A stretch of 64,000 bases of DNA from Acetobacteraceae bacterium (lineage in GTDB: Bacteria > Pseudomonadota > Alphaproteobacteria > Acetobacterales > Acetobacteraceae), in the NCBI GenBank assembly GCA_024280945.1, contig JAMXLO010000141.1:186001-250000 (forward strand), in the 5' to 3' direction. Each line of letters opens with the position of its first letter. Within the stretch, counting starts at the first letter, position 1. The notes under the pieces were generated by a model. The model saw only the letters and a list, made by a program, of their open reading frames with translations. It made no database searches and had not been told where the DNA came from. Positions 1 through 11,121 of the stretch are shown in pieces. The position numbers and the translations under genes were made by a program.

Positions 1-825
1 GCTGATATCGTCGCCGCCGACCGCCAGGATGCGGTCGCCCATCCGAACACCCGCCTGCTCCGCTGGTCCGTTGTCCGCCAGCCCACCGACCACGATCGTA
101 TCGTCGGCCTCGGTGGCGTACATCCCAAGCCATGGCCGCGCCGGCCGGTTCACTCGCCCGTAGCTCAACAGGTCCTTCATGATCGGCGTCAACAACCCGA
201 TCGGCACGCCCATGTTCATGTCGAGCCGCCGGCCGCGACCGTCGCCCTGCTGCAGGATCAAGGACCCGATCCCCATCAGCTTCCCGTCCGTGCTGATGAG
301 CCCGCCACCGCCCCAGAACGGGTGTGCCGGCGCAGTGAACAGCGCATCGTCCAACACGTACTCCCAATATCCGGCGAACTCCTGCCGCCCGACCAGCCGC
401 GTCTCCACGGCGTGGTGCTTCCCGCCCCCAGCGGCAAATACCACCTGGTCGCCGACCTTCAACCGGTCCGAATCCCCCATCTCAAGCGCCGGCAAATTGA
501 GCTGTCCCAGCGCCTGGACCAAGCCGAACCCTGTCTCCTGGTCATAGGCCAGCGCATGGCCAGGGATCGCACGTCCATCCGAGGAGGTGATCCAAATCGT
601 CTCCGCTTCGGTGATCAGGTAACCGATCGTGGCGACCAACCCGTTTTCGCGGATCACTACCCCGCTTCCGGTTCGTTCGGTGCCGAGGCTCTCGGCGGTA
701 AACGCATCCGACGGGATATAGGTTTTCAGGCTGACCACGGCCCGCAGCGCCCGTTCGAGGTCGAACGAGTAGTCGTCCGGGTCGGGCTGCAGGTTCGGTG
801 GGATTTCCCAATCCTGGTTCTTCAT
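1..825 (-). CDS. HtrA-like (S1C) protease-fold protein with PDZ domain, catalytically dead; 3' end outside window
   Basis: Translates from an ATG at 825 as a trypsin-like fold followed by the start of a PDZ domain (RPWLGMYA, then a GPAEQAGVRMGDRI stretch), as in DegP/HtrA. All three catalytic positions are replaced. The His segment reads GLVATIGYLI (His to Tyr), the Asp segment reads ETGFGLVQ where TDLALL is usual (Asp to Gly), and the Ser segment reads HPFWGGGGLIS where GNSGG is usual (Ser to Gly). No signal peptide is visible, so it may be cytoplasmic. It probably acts as a scaffold or peptide-binding protein rather than a protease; this is inference. It runs off the left edge after 275 codons. 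Confidence 0.75.
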   Translation of the reverse strand, partial: MKNQDWEIPPNLQPDPDDYSFDLERALRAVVSLKTYIPSDAFTAESLGTERTGSGVVIRENGLVATIGYLITEAETIWITSSDGRAIPGHALAYDQETGFGLVQALGQLNLPALEMGDSDRLKVGDQVVFAAGGGKHHAVETRLVGRQEFAGYWEYVLDDALFTAPAHPFWGGGGLISTDGKLMGIGSLILQQGDGRGRRLDMNMGVPIGLLTPIMKDLLSYGRVNRPARPWLGMYATEADDTIVVGGLADNGPAEQAGVRMGDRILAVGGDDIS

Positions 826-927
826 GCCTCGACGTCTTCCCTGGTTCGCAGGCGGCTGGGTCATGCAGCCAATATCGGCGCTTTGACCCGCCGTGGCCAG
901 AGTGCAATCGCTCTGGTCACGCAGCGC

Positions 928-1257
928 TTAGAACAGCCGGTCCGCCGGCGCGTACGGGACGATGATCTCGGACGGATCGGCCAGATTCAGCATCGCCCGC
1001 GCCCGCTCATCCAGAGCATCGGCATCGATGTGCCGTGACCGAAGTCCGCTCACACGACGCTCCCAGGCCTCGACCTCGGCCTGGGCTTTCGCTTGGTCCG
1101 CCAGCGCCTGGGCCAGCAGGCGCTCCCGTTCCGTGTAAGCGACAAGCCCCCGCTCTCCCTGCACCGCATTCCAGCCGAAATAGCCGACCAGGGACAGGAA
1201 GATCACCGGTGCGACAACCGCCTTCAGCCTGCGCTTGACCTCACGTCCGAATGACAT
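928..1257 (-). CDS. ftsB: septum formation initiator FtsB/DivIC family
   Basis: A 109-residue bitopic protein. A short basic N-terminus is followed by a membrane segment at about residues 13-32 (VVAPVIFLSLVGYFGWNAV) and then a coiled-coil stretch rich in Glu, Arg and Leu up to residue 75. FtsB works with FtsL and FtsQ in the divisome to activate septal peptidoglycan synthesis. The nearby enolase gene fits the frequent eno-ftsB linkage of proteobacteria, although here a flavoenzyme gene on the other strand lies between them. Size and layout match the family; the C-terminus (ADPSEIIVPY) is typical of alphaproteobacterial members. Confidence 0.82.
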   Translation of the reverse strand: MSFGREVKRRLKAVVAPVIFLSLVGYFGWNAVQGERGLVAYTERERLLAQALADQAKAQAEVEAWERRVSGLRSRHIDADALDERARAMLNLADPSEIIVPYAPADRLF

Positions 1258-1405
1258 CGCGTGCTCCGATTCCCGCCTACAAATACGCGATTCATGTCGC
1301 TTCGGGAACGCGGCATCCGCGATCCACTGTCATCTTCGGCATTTCCGTTGCCGTCCTGCCCCCGAAACCTTCATTCTGCGCGCAATCAAACAGGGAGACT
1401 TCACA

Positions 1406-2611
1406 ATGACCGTCACTGCCGGGCGTGCGGAGCACACCGATTCTCCGATCCTGCATGCTGCCATAGGAATGGCCCCGCAGATCCGCAATGCCGCCGACGA
1501 GATCGAGCGGGCACGCAGGCTGCCAAAGCCAATTGTTGACGGCCTGAAGGATGCCGGCGTGCTCGGAATGTCCATGCCACGGGCGTGGGGCGGTCCGGAA
1601 CTCGACCCGCTCACCCAGTTTCGCGTGCTCGAAGCGCTCGCTATGGCGGACGGCTCGGTGGGCTGGTGTGCAATGATCAACTGTGACGGCGGCTACATCA
1701 CTGCGTTCCTGGAGGATCAGGTGGGGAGGAGCATGTATCCCGACCTGCAGCTTGGAACGGCAGCGGCTGCGTCGCCGACGGGGCAGGCAACACTCGTGCC
1801 GGGTGGTTACCGCGTCAGCGGGCGTTTCCCGTTTGCCAGCGGCTGCCAGCACTGCGAATGGATCTGGGTGGGCTGTCTGGTACTCGCGAATGGCTCACCT
1901 GTCGTGAACAAGGAGGGCGTGCCGGAAACCCGACAATGCCTCCTGCGGTTATCCGAATGTGAGATCCTGGACACGTGGTACACCACGGGGCTGAGAGGGA
2001 CCGGCAGCAATGATCTTCTCGTCAAGGACGTGTTCGTGCCAACAGAACGCACGTTCAGCTTTCAGAACGAGCAATTGGTCAAGCGGCCCGGACCGTTGTA
2101 TGCGTTCCCATTCATGTTTGCCTCCAAATCGGGGCCGGTGGCGCTGGGGATAGCCCGCAATGCGCTCGACTCGCTGATAGAGATCGCGACCAGCAAGACT
2201 GCCCGACGTTATACGGTGGGTGCGCAGCTGGAGCCGCCCAAGATGATGCGCGACGACGTTTTCATTCAGCAGGCCGTGGGACGTGCCGACACGATGCTGA
2301 CGTCCGCGCGCGGTTATTTGTTCGAGGTGATGGGCGACTTCTGGAGCACGCTGGTGGATGGCGAACCGCCCTCCCCAACACAGATCGCCCGGTTCGGCAC
2401 CACCCATGCCTTCGTCGTCGGCATGTGCGTGGAGGTGGTGCAGCTCATATACAAGGCGGTGGGCGGCACGGCGGTCTACCAGAAGGGGCCCTTCGATCGC
2501 TGCCTCCGCGATGTCCTGACGATGAACCAGCACGTGATCGGAACGCCGCGAACCTACGAAATGTCGGGCCGCCTTCTGCTTGGCATGGAGCCACTGAGAT
2601 GGCTGTTTTGA
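1406..2611 (+). CDS. acyl-CoA dehydrogenase-fold flavoprotein (possible group D flavin monooxygenase)
   Basis: A 401-residue protein starting at the ATG at 1406, which has a GGGA-type ribosome site (cagggagact) just upstream; a longer in-frame reading from 1235 has no such support. The N-terminal helical domain (LKDAGVLGMSMPRAWGG), the central beta domain (GYRVSGRFPFASGCQHCEWIW) and the C-terminal four-helix domain follow the acyl-CoA dehydrogenase fold. The FPFASG segment and the lack of an obvious catalytic Glu resemble the HsaA/DszC/HpaB-like two-component monooxygenases and pigment-production relatives more than classical beta-oxidation enzymes. No flavin reductase lies alongside. Substrate unknown. 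Confidence 0.75.
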   Translation: MTVTAGRAEHTDSPILHAAIGMAPQIRNAADEIERARRLPKPIVDGLKDAGVLGMSMPRAWGGPELDPLTQFRVLEALAMADGSVGWCAMINCDGGYITAFLEDQVGRSMYPDLQLGTAAAASPTGQATLVPGGYRVSGRFPFASGCQHCEWIWVGCLVLANGSPVVNKEGVPETRQCLLRLSECEILDTWYTTGLRGTGSNDLLVKDVFVPTERTFSFQNEQLVKRPGPLYAFPFMFASKSGPVALGIARNALDSLIEIATSKTARRYTVGAQLEPPKMMRDDVFIQQAVGRADTMLTSARGYLFEVMGDFWSTLVDGEPPSPTQIARFGTTHAFVVGMCVEVVQLIYKAVGGTAVYQKGPFDRCLRDVLTMNQHVIGTPRTYEMSGRLLLGMEPLRWLF

Positions 2612-2635
2612 ACTGCCCGTCCCGATGAAGATGCG

Positions 2636-3924
<1,289 letters not shown>

Positions 3925-3935
3925 TCATCGTCACG

Positions 3936-4006
3936 GCCGGCCCCGTGCCGGCCATCAGTCGCGGCACTGTGCGGAAACGGATGGCCGGGACAAGCCCGGG
4001 CATGAC
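3936..4006. repeat. intergenic palindromic repeat (REP-like, alphaproteobacterial type)
   Basis: Between eno and the thiolase lie two GC-rich inverted repeats. The first is GGCCGGC-CCCGT-GCCGGCC. The second is the arm pair ATGGCCGGG / CCCGGGCAT around acaag. They are separated by about 30 bases and both end in a GGCCAT or ATGGCC motif, so the whole could fold as two hairpins. Elements of this form (a CATGGCCGGGCTTGTCCCGGCCATCC-like core) are scattered through many alphaproteobacterial genomes. It could terminate or stabilise the thiolase and eno transcripts. I saw no second copy in this window. Confidence 0.55.
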
Positions 4007-4036
4007 TCAGTCGGCCGTGCCGACGGTGAATTTTTT

Positions 4037-5242
4037 CTAAACGCGCTCGATCAACGCCGCGATCCCCTGTCCCACGCCAATGCACATCGTTGCGACCGCC
4101 CGCTTGGCGCCCAGCGTCTCCAGCGCGTTCACCGAGGTCAACGCGAGACGCGCGCCGGACATACCAAGCGGATGCCCAAGCGCGATCGCGCCACCATGCG
4201 GATTCACGTGATCGGCATCATCCGGCAGCCCAAGCTGCCGCGTCACTGCCAGGCCCTGGGCGGCGAACGCTTCATTCAGTTCGATCACATCGATATCACC
4301 GATCTTCAAACCAAGCCGTTCCAACAGCTTCTGCGTTGCCGGTGCAGGCCCAATACCCATGATGCGCGGCGGCACGCCAGCGGTCGCCATCGCCACAACG
4401 CGGGCTCGTGGCGTCAGCCCGTGCCGCTGTGCCGCTGCCTCCGAGGCGATGATCAGTGCAGCCGCCCCGTCGTTCACACCCGAGGCGTTGCCGGCAGTGA
4501 CGGTGCCGCCTTGCTTGCGGAATGGCGCCCGTAACTTCGCCAGCCCCTCCAGCGTGGTGTCGCCCCGCGGATGCTCGTCGCGATCGACCGTGACCGCGCC
4601 TCTGCGGCCCTCGATCACCACCGGCGCTATTTCCCGCGCGAAGTGGCCCTTCTCGTGCGCCGCCTTGCAGCGCATCTGTGAGCGCCAGGCGAATGCGTCC
4701 TGATCAGCGCGTGTCACCTGGAAGTCCTCGGCCACGTTCTCCGCCGTCTCCGGCATCGCATCCACGCCGTACTGCGCCTTCAGCAGCGGATTGATGAAAC
4801 GCCAGCCAATCGTGGTGTCATAGATTTCGGCGGCACGCGAGAAGGCCTCGGTGGCCTTGCCCATGACGAATGGGGCACGAGTCATGCTTTCCACCCCGCC
4901 GGCGATCATCAGCTCGGCATCGCCTGCACGGATCGCGCGGGCGGCTGTACCCACGGCGTCCAGCCCAGATCCGCATAGCCGATTGATCGTCGATCCGGAG
5001 ATGTGCTCCGGCAGCCCTGCCAGCAGGACCGCCATGCGCGCGACATTGCGGTTGTCCTCGCCCGCCTGATTGGCGCAGCCGTAGACGACATCGTCGACCT
5101 GGTCCCAATCCACCGACGGGTTGCGCTCCTTCAGGACCCGGATCGGATGGGCTGCCAGATCGTCCGTACGGACGTCCTTTAAGACACCGCCGTAGCGGCC
5201 GATGGGCGTGCGAACGAAGTCGCAGATATAGGCATCGGCCAT
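4037..5242 (-). CDS. pcaF: acetyl-CoA acyltransferase, 3-oxoadipyl-CoA thiolase type
   Basis: A 401-residue thiolase starting at [13 protein letters not shown] (ATG at 5242). The acylated cysteine is Cys90 in NRLCGSG. The distal signatures are present: [23 protein letters not shown] with the active-site His, and CIGVGQG with the second cysteine. The [17 protein letters not shown] and DTTIGWRF segments are characteristic of PcaF, which splits 3-oxoadipyl-CoA into succinyl-CoA and acetyl-CoA at the end of the beta-ketoadipate pathway. No other pca gene is nearby, so a general degradative thiolase remains possible. It is divergent from the secreted-protein gene at 5370. Confidence 0.85.
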   Translation of the reverse strand: MADAYICDFVRTPIGRYGGVLKDVRTDDLAAHPIRVLKERNPSVDWDQVDDVVYGCANQAGEDNRNVARMAVLLAGLPEHISGSTINRLCGSGLDAVGTAARAIRAGDAELMIAGGVESMTRAPFVMGKATEAFSRAAEIYDTTIGWRFINPLLKAQYGVDAMPETAENVAEDFQVTRADQDAFAWRSQMRCKAAHEKGHFAREIAPVVIEGRRGAVTVDRDEHPRGDTTLEGLAKLRAPFRKQGGTVTAGNASGVNDGAAALIIASEAAAQRHGLTPRARVVAMATAGVPPRIMGIGPAPATQKLLERLGLKIGDIDVIELNEAFAAQGLAVTRQLGLPDDADHVNPHGGAIALGHPLGMSGARLALTSVNALETLGAKRAVATMCIGVGQGIAALIERV

Positions 5243-5369
5243 GGCGATCCTCCCATTATTGCGCCGCGCTTGGCCTAGGACATCCGGCGGGCTGCGGCAA
5301 GCCGGCAGGGGTGCCGCAATTGTCTCGGATGCATATGCGGACGCGGCGAAACGGGTTACAGGACGCGGA

Positions 5370-5996
5370 ATGCGAACCGCGTTCTGCGCCATCCTTGCAT
5401 CCACCTTGACGACCCTGGGCGGCGCTCCGGCGATGGCCGAGGTTTCGGTCTATTATCATACCGGCAGCTGGGACGCGTTCACCGGCACCGGGACGAACGG
5501 CAAATCGGTCTGCGGCATCGGCAGCACCAATCCCGTTGACAACCACAGCATCTCGATACGCTTCGAGATCGGTGGTGACGTGGTGCAGTTCCAGGCGAAG
5601 AAGCCGACCTGGAACATTCCTCCGAATACGCCGATCTCTATCGTCCTGCAGATTGGCCTGGAATCGCCTTGGAACATGCAGGGCGTGGGCAACGGCCAGA
5701 TGGTCGAGTGGACACTGGAGCGCATGTCGATGCCAATCTTCGATGCACAATTCCGGCGCTCCAGTTCGATGACGGTGACATTCCCGTCGGGCAATGAACC
5801 TCCCTGGACAGTCGCACTGAATGGCTCGACAGCAATCAGCAATGTGTTCGGCCGTTGCGTCACCGACCTGACGCAACGGCTCCAGACGCAACCGGCTCCG
5901 CCCGGCCCGACACAGCCATTCGGTCAGGCACCGCCCGACGCATCCGAAGCGATGCCGCAGGCACCAGCACAACCAAGTGCGGGACGCAGCCCATGA
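5370..5996 (+). CDS. secreted hypothetical protein
   Basis: A 208-residue protein starting at ATG 5370, giving the signal peptide [18 protein letters not shown] ending near APAMA-EV (cleavage after about residue 23). The mature part is rich in beta-type segments with only two cysteines ([14 protein letters not shown]) that could form a disulfide. The last 35 residues are a low-complexity Pro/Gln/Ala tail. I do not recognise a domain. It overlaps the following GFA-family start by four bases (ATGA), so the two are probably translationally coupled. Likely periplasmic. Confidence 0.65.
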   Translation: MRTAFCAILASTLTTLGGAPAMAEVSVYYHTGSWDAFTGTGTNGKSVCGIGSTNPVDNHSISIRFEIGGDVVQFQAKKPTWNIPPNTPISIVLQIGLESPWNMQGVGNGQMVEWTLERMSMPIFDAQFRRSSSMTVTFPSGNEPPWTVALNGSTAISNVFGRCVTDLTQRLQTQPAPPGPTQPFGQAPPDASEAMPQAPAQPSAGRSP

Positions 5997-6424
5997 TAAC
6001 CGGGCGCTGCCTATGCCAGGCGATCCGCTACGAGTGCACCGGTGAGCCAATCCTGATTGCGCACTGTCACTGCGAAAGCTGCCGGCGACAGACCTCGTCA
6101 CCGGTGACGACCTTCGTCCTGGTGCCCAGGGCGACGCTTCGATTCACCCAGGGACAGCCGAAAGAGTTTTCATCCTCGCCAGGGGTCTGGCGTAGCTTCT
6201 GTGCAGATTGCGGCTCGCCCATCTACTACCGCACCGATCGGCGGCCGAACGATATCGATCTCTATGCGCTGACCTTGGACGATGCAGCCGCGATTGCGCC
6301 TGACTGTCACGTGCATGCGGCCGAGCAGCTTCCCTGGTTCGAGGTGTCGGACGATCTGCCGCGATATCCGGAGGGGAGCCGGAGCGACCCGCCGCTGCGT
6401 TACGGGCCAAAACAGAACCTCTGA
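5993..6424 (+). CDS. GFA/CENP-V family zinc protein
   Basis: A 143-residue protein from ATG 5993, overlapping the previous stop in an ATGA junction. It shows the family's zinc pattern: GRCLCQAIRYEC near the N-terminus, HCHCESCRRQTSS in the middle, and FCADCGSPIYY toward the C-terminus. Members of this fold include glutathione-dependent formaldehyde-activating enzyme (Gfa), but most are uncharacterised, so the S-hydroxymethylglutathione role is only a family possibility. The length is normal for the family. Translational coupling to a secreted protein is unusual and its meaning is unclear. Confidence 0.82.
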   Translation: MITGRCLCQAIRYECTGEPILIAHCHCESCRRQTSSPVTTFVLVPRATLRFTQGQPKEFSSSPGVWRSFCADCGSPIYYRTDRRPNDIDLYALTLDDAAAIAPDCHVHAAEQLPWFEVSDDLPRYPEGSRSDPPLRYGPKQNL

Positions 6425-6427
6425 CAA

Positions 6428-7156
6428 TTGGCTTTCCCGCACAGGGTGCCGCACCCTATTGCGGAAGATGTATCGGTGCGAGCCATGTGGGCTTTCTCAC
6501 ATGCCCGCTTTCGCCAGGTGTATGGTTCCACGGAGAGCACCGCCGTCGCTACGTTCCTGACCTTCGATCTGCACGATCCCGCCCGAGGCAAGTTGCGATC
6601 TTGTGGGTGCCAATATTCCGGGATCGGTTTGCGGGTTGTGGATCCGAACGGGGAAACATTACCAACCGGCGAAGTAGGTGAGATGGTCGTCCAGGGGCCC
6701 TGCGTAATGAAAGGTTAATGGAAGAACCCGGGCGCTACACTGAGGCATTTTTCGAGGGCGGCTGGCTTCGCACGGGTGATGCCGGCTATTTCGACGAGGA
6801 AGGGTTTCTCTACATTTATGATCGAGTGAAGGACATGATCGTAACCGGCGCGGAGAACGTGTATCCGGCGGAAGTGGAGAATGCCTGTTTGGCCATCCTG
6901 CGATTGCCGATGTGGCCGTTATAGGGGTTCCGGGCCTGCGCTGGGGTGAAGCGGTGAAGGCGATCGTGGTTCTCAAGCAGAACGCCCGGGCGACTGCGGA
7001 GGAAATCATCGCATATGCGCGCCAGCGGATGCCGGATTCAAACTTCCCAAGTCGATCGATTCCGTCGCCGCCCTGCCTCGCAATCCGACCGGCAAGGTGC
7101 CGCGCCGCGAGCTCCGGGCACCCCACTGGCAGGCGCACGAAAGACAGGTGAGCTGA
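6428..7156 (+). pseudogene. remnant of an acyl-CoA synthetase (AMP-forming ligase), 3' half only
   Basis: Fragments in different frames together spell the C-terminal half of an ANL-family acyl-CoA synthetase: VYGSTEST (motif A5 region), GEVGEMVVQGPCVMKG, GGWLRTGDAGYFDEEGFLY, DRVKDMIVTGAENVYPAEVE, VIGVPGLRWGEAVKAIVV, and LPRNPTGKVPRRELR with the catalytic-lysine motif. A TAA stands where a Tyr codon is expected (about 6716), and frame changes occur near 6740, 6890 and 7040. The ATP-binding N-terminal half is absent, and homology appears to start just after the GFA gene. It is a decayed gene, not a sequencing artefact, because several independent lesions are present. Confidence 0.85.
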
Positions 7157-7166
7157 CGCGTTTCGT

Positions 7167-8006
7167 TCAGACCGCCCGCTTCGCCAGTTCGTCGAACGCC
7201 TTGAGCCGTGCAATCAGCGCCGGCATTTCGCGCAATGGAATCATATTGGGGCCGTCACTCGGCGCCTTGTCCGGATCGGGGTGCGTTTCGATGAATACCG
7301 CCGCCGCGCCCACTGCCAGCGCAGCACGCGCCAGGACAGGCGCAAACTCCCGCTGGCCGCCCGACGATGTGCCCTGGCCGCCTGGCTGCTGCACCGAGTG
7401 GGTTGCATCGAACACCACCGGATAGCCGGAGCGCGCCATGATCGGCAGGGCACGAAAGTCGCTGACCAGCGTATTGTAGCCAAAGCTGGCGCCCCGCTCG
7501 CACAACAGGATGTTGTGGTTTCCGGTACTGGCGATCTTCGCCGCGACATTCGCCATGTCCCACGGCGCAAGGAACTGGCCCTTCTTTACGTTGATCGGCT
7601 TGCCGGTCTCGCCAGCCGCGAGCAACAGGTCGGTCTGGCGGCAAAGAAACGCTGGGATCTGCAGTACATCGACCGCCTGCGCCGCAACGGCACACTGCTC
7701 AGGTGCGTGCACGTCCGTCAGCGTCGGCAGCCCGGTAGCCTCGCGCACGTCCGCGAGCACAGCCAGACCTTCACCCATCCCGATGCCGCGCGTGGCGGAA
7801 ACCGATGTGCGGTTGGCCTTGTCGAAGCTCGACTTGTAGATCAGCGGAACACCCACGGCGGCGGATATTTCGCGCAGCGCATCGGCGACCTCGAGCGCGT
7901 GCGCGCGCGATTCGATCTGACACGGTCCCGCGATCAGCGCGAAAGGCCGGTCGTTGGCGACCTCGATTCCTCGCACCGATACAGTTCGTGCAGCAGCTGC
8001 ATTCAT
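7167..8006 (-). CDS. kdsA: 3-deoxy-8-phosphooctulonate synthase
   Basis: KdsA condenses arabinose 5-phosphate with phosphoenolpyruvate to make KDO 8-phosphate for lipopolysaccharide. The 279-residue protein starts at MNAAAARTV (ATG at 8006). It carries [10 protein letters not shown], the GQFLAPWDM segment, [12 protein letters not shown], and the FDATHSVQ and [16 protein letters not shown] loops. The N-terminal IAGPCQIES has the cysteine that marks the metal-dependent class II enzymes (Aquifex type), where the E. coli class I enzyme has Asn. It is the last gene of a minus-strand run whose upstream members look catabolic, so sharing their transcript may be incidental. Confidence 0.93.
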   Translation of the reverse strand: MNAAAARTVSVRGIEVANDRPFALIAGPCQIESRAHALEVADALREISAAVGVPLIYKSSFDKANRTSVSATRGIGMGEGLAVLADVREATGLPTLTDVHAPEQCAVAAQAVDVLQIPAFLCRQTDLLLAAGETGKPINVKKGQFLAPWDMANVAAKIASTGNHNILLCERGASFGYNTLVSDFRALPIMARSGYPVVFDATHSVQQPGGQGTSSGGQREFAPVLARAALAVGAAAVFIETHPDPDKAPSDGPNMIPLREMPALIARLKAFDELAKRAV

Positions 8007-8059
8007 CTGAGTGTTCCTGCAAAAGCCGGCATTCGTCTCACGCATTGCCCTCCACCCGT

Positions 8060-9652
8060 TCACGGATCGATCAGGACCCCAGGATTCATCATACCCCTCG
8101 GGTCGAGTTCCCGCTTCGCGGCCCGCAGAGCACGCGCGAACAGTTCGGGTCGTTGCTTGTCGTAGAACGGTTTGTGGAAGCGACCGACCGCATGGTGATG
8201 CGTGGTTGTGCCGCCGTGATCTACGGTGGCCATCATGCATGTGGTCAATATCGACGTGCATTGATCAAGCATCACGCGCTTGTCGAGTACGCCACCCAGC
8301 GTGAAGTAGAGACAAGGTCCATCGGGATAGACATGCGTAAAGCGGCAGGTGACGGTGCCTTCCCGGCCTGTGGCCTGCCTTATCGCATCGCGCGACACCT
8401 GCATGATTGTGGCGTGGAAGTCGTGGAAGCGCTCCCAGGTCATCGAGGTCTCGAAGGTGGTGGCCAGAAGCCCGCGCGCTACGGCGTGCTCCGTGTAATA
8501 GGGGGCTCGAATAAACCTGTTGCGCCACGCCCCGGCAGCGCCTGAACGGTGGGAATTCTCATCTTCCAGCGCCGACTCGTCTGCGATACCGCCACAGTCT
8601 CGGCAGATTTCCAAGGCGCGGGACATCGATGCATCCAGCAGGTGATCGGCTGACTCGAAGGTGAGAACCAGTACGGCTTCTTCGCTTTGCCACGGCGTGT
8701 CCGGAAGCCCCTCACGAGCCTCCAGCAGCCGGCAATTGGCGGGGTAAAGACCGGCCTGCGCGATGCCGCGCACCGCATCGGCGCCAGCATGGAAGGTCTT
8801 GAAACGCACGCTTGTGGCCGCCCGGAACCTGGGCTTCTTCCGCAAGCGCACCCAGGCCTCGGTGATAATCCCAAGAATGCCCTCGGAGCCGATGATCATG
8901 CGGTCGGGGCTGGGTCCTGCGCCGGACCCAGGAAGGCGGCGCGTCTCGAGCGTGCCGGTTGGTGTTACCGTCCGCGTGCTCTCTACGAAATCGTCGATGT
9001 GGGTGTGCAGCGTGGCGTAGTGGCCTCCCGACCGCGTTGCGATCCAACCGCCAAGTGTGGAGCAGCGGTAGGCCTGCATGTAATGGCGCATGGTGAACGG
9101 CGTATTGCGCAGTTGGTCTTCCAGGTGCGGTCCGTACACGCCGCCTTGGATGCGCGCGGCCTGGCTCATGGGATCAACCTCGAGCACCTTGTCCAGGCAG
9201 CGCATCGATATTGTCACCACCTTTTCGAAGTTCTCGGTGGGCTCAATGCCCTTTACGACGGAGGACCCACCTCCATACGGAATGACCTTGGCACCGCTCT
9301 GCGCACACCAATCGAGCACACGGATGATATCTTGTTCCGTTTCAGGGAACGCAACCGCATCGGGCGGATTCGGCACGGAGCGCATGAACATTCGACAGGT
9401 ATCGAACCAGGCCTTGCCGTAGCTATGTTCCAGGCGAGCAAAATGGTCGGTGCGCACTAGCGGCTGAAGCGCTGCAGGAACCACGACGCGCGATGGGCGC
9501 AGTGCAATCTGGTCTGCCTGCGGCGGCGGCGAAACGTCGAAGCTGGCCAGATTGTAGTGTCGGGCAACCTCGCCCTCCCACGATCTGATCTCGTCTGCGG
9601 TCAGCTCCTCGTCCGCATAGCCCCACGCATAAAATTTCTTCTGCCGTGTCAT
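8060..9652 (-). CDS. FAD-linked oxidase, alkyldihydroxyacetonephosphate-synthase/glycolate-oxidase-like
   Basis: A 530-residue flavoprotein. The PCMH-type FAD-binding domain shows [13 protein letters not shown], the [17 protein letters not shown] segment and [16 protein letters not shown]. The C-terminal oxidase domain ends with TTTHHHAVG, the histidine cluster of alkyl-DHAP synthases and D-lactate/glycolate oxidase relatives, and then [14 protein letters not shown]. Family members oxidise 2-hydroxy acids or exchange an acyl for an alkyl chain on DHAP; the substrate here cannot be read from sequence. The cytochrome P450 gene ends 12 bases upstream, so the two are almost certainly co-transcribed. 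Confidence 0.82.
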   Translation of the reverse strand: MTRQKKFYAWGYADEELTADEIRSWEGEVARHYNLASFDVSPPPQADQIALRPSRVVVPAALQPLVRTDHFARLEHSYGKAWFDTCRMFMRSVPNPPDAVAFPETEQDIIRVLDWCAQSGAKVIPYGGGSSVVKGIEPTENFEKVVTISMRCLDKVLEVDPMSQAARIQGGVYGPHLEDQLRNTPFTMRHYMQAYRCSTLGGWIATRSGGHYATLHTHIDDFVESTRTVTPTGTLETRRLPGSGAGPSPDRMIIGSEGILGIITEAWVRLRKKPRFRAATSVRFKTFHAGADAVRGIAQAGLYPANCRLLEAREGLPDTPWQSEEAVLVLTFESADHLLDASMSRALEICRDCGGIADESALEDENSHRSGAAGAWRNRFIRAPYYTEHAVARGLLATTFETSMTWERFHDFHATIMQVSRDAIRQATGREGTVTCRFTHVYPDGPCLYFTLGGVLDKRVMLDQCTSILTTCMMATVDHGGTTTHHHAVGRFHKPFYDKQRPELFARALRAAKRELDPRGMMNPGVLIDP

Positions 9653-9664
9653 GTTGCCTCCTGC

Positions 9665-11080
9665 TCACCTCACTGAGCACGTGTCCGCTGGAGCGACGGG
9701 TTCAGTGTGCCTCCGCTCGACAGGCTGCATGAACAGGCCGCGGGCAGGTCGGAGCATGAGCAGCAACTCGGGTCGTACCGGAGCTCCCGGATGAGCGTGC
9801 ACGAGCTGGAAGCGCAGGACGAGCGTGGCGAGTGCCACGAGCATCTCAGTCATCGCGAAGTGATTTCCCAGGCACGTGCGCGGGCCGCCGCCGAACGGAA
9901 AATATGTATAGGCTGATGGTCGCTCGTGCGAGACGAAGCGCTCCGGATCGAAGCGGTCTGGGTCAGGCCAGAAGCGGCGATCACGCTGGGTCAGCCATGG
10001 ACTGAGCAGCACGATGGCGCCGGATGGGATGGCGAAGCCGCCAATGCTGTCTGGCCCAGCAGCGAGGCGCGCAAACCACGCCGCGGGCGGATAAAGGCGC
10101 ATGCTCTCCTGGATCACCGCGCGCGTCACCGTCAGTGACGCCAGGTCCTCGGCCTCGACGCCGCGAAATGTTCCGATGGTCTGCCTGACTTCAGCGGATA
10201 TCCGCTCAGCCACGGACGGACTCTCTCCCAGAAGATGCCAGGCCCAGGCCAGGACAGTCGCCGACGTTTCGTGCCCGGCGAGGAGCATCGTCATCACTTC
10301 GTCGCGCAGCTGCCGCGCCTTGATGCTTTCGCCGGCTTGCTGAGCGACGACCAGCATCCCGAGCAGGTCATCATTCCGCGCAGTGGTCCGGAGCCGCCGC
10401 GCGATGATGCGCTCAACCGCGCCATTCAGCATGGCTAGAGAGCGACGGAAGCGACGATTGCCGCGCGTGGGCAGGCGTTCAGTCCAATCGGGTGCGAGCG
10501 ACCATATCCGATCCGAAATCCACGCCTGTGCCTCATGAACCGCGTCCCGAACGTCGAGGTCTTCGCCGGCATCCTGGCCGAACATGCAGCGGACCACGAT
10601 CTTCAGCGCCAGGTCCGACATCTCGCGCGAAACATCGAGCACTTCTGTCTTCTCGGCCGCCTGTTGCCAGCGCATCGCACAGGCTTCCGCCTGTTCCCGC
10701 ATGATCCGGACGAAACCGCGGACCTGCTCGGCGCGGAAAGTCGGTTGCAGGAGGTGACGTTGCTGTCGCCAGAGTTCTCCCTCGCTGGTTACCAGACCTT
10801 CGCCCAGGATAACTTTGAGCCGGTCATGGAATGGCGTGCGGCGATAGTTGCGATCGTTTTCCTGCAGAACGTAGCGGATGTGGGCCGGATCAGCGAGGAC
10901 AAAGAGCGCATGTCGCCCCGGAACAGCAAGACGCACCACATCGCCGATTTCCCTGGCCTGGGTAAGAACGGCGAGCGGATTGCGAGCCAGCGCAGGCAGG
11001 ACGCCGACAATCGGCAACTTGCCACGCAGGACGGGCGGAGGTGTGCCGCGAGCTTTCGAGAGTATGGTTGCGCGACGCAT
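9665..11080 (-). CDS. cytochrome P450
   Basis: A 471-residue P450 with the I-helix oxygen-activation motif AGHET (residues 268-272), the K-helix ESMR (Glu325, Arg328), and the haem-binding loop FPFGGGPRTCLG whose Cys403 should be the axial ligand. The N-terminal half (GLVTSEGELWRQQRHLLQPTF) is of the CYP4/CYP102-like class often found in bacterial fatty-acid and terpenoid hydroxylation. No N-terminal membrane anchor is evident, so the protein is probably soluble. No ferredoxin or ferredoxin reductase lies in the cluster, so electrons must come from elsewhere. Between the MBL-hydrolase gene (41 bases upstream) and the FAD oxidase (12 bases downstream). Confidence 0.92.
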   Translation of the reverse strand: MRRATILSKARGTPPPVLRGKLPIVGVLPALARNPLAVLTQAREIGDVVRLAVPGRHALFVLADPAHIRYVLQENDRNYRRTPFHDRLKVILGEGLVTSEGELWRQQRHLLQPTFRAEQVRGFVRIMREQAEACAMRWQQAAEKTEVLDVSREMSDLALKIVVRCMFGQDAGEDLDVRDAVHEAQAWISDRIWSLAPDWTERLPTRGNRRFRRSLAMLNGAVERIIARRLRTTARNDDLLGMLVVAQQAGESIKARQLRDEVMTMLLAGHETSATVLAWAWHLLGESPSVAERISAEVRQTIGTFRGVEAEDLASLTVTRAVIQESMRLYPPAAWFARLAAGPDSIGGFAIPSGAIVLLSPWLTQRDRRFWPDPDRFDPERFVSHERPSAYTYFPFGGGPRTCLGNHFAMTEMLVALATLVLRFQLVHAHPGAPVRPELLLMLRPARGLFMQPVERRHTEPVAPADTCSVR

Positions 11081-11121
11081 CGCGACGCTGAAGCGCTTAT
11101 TGCTGTCTTGATGATTGCAGC

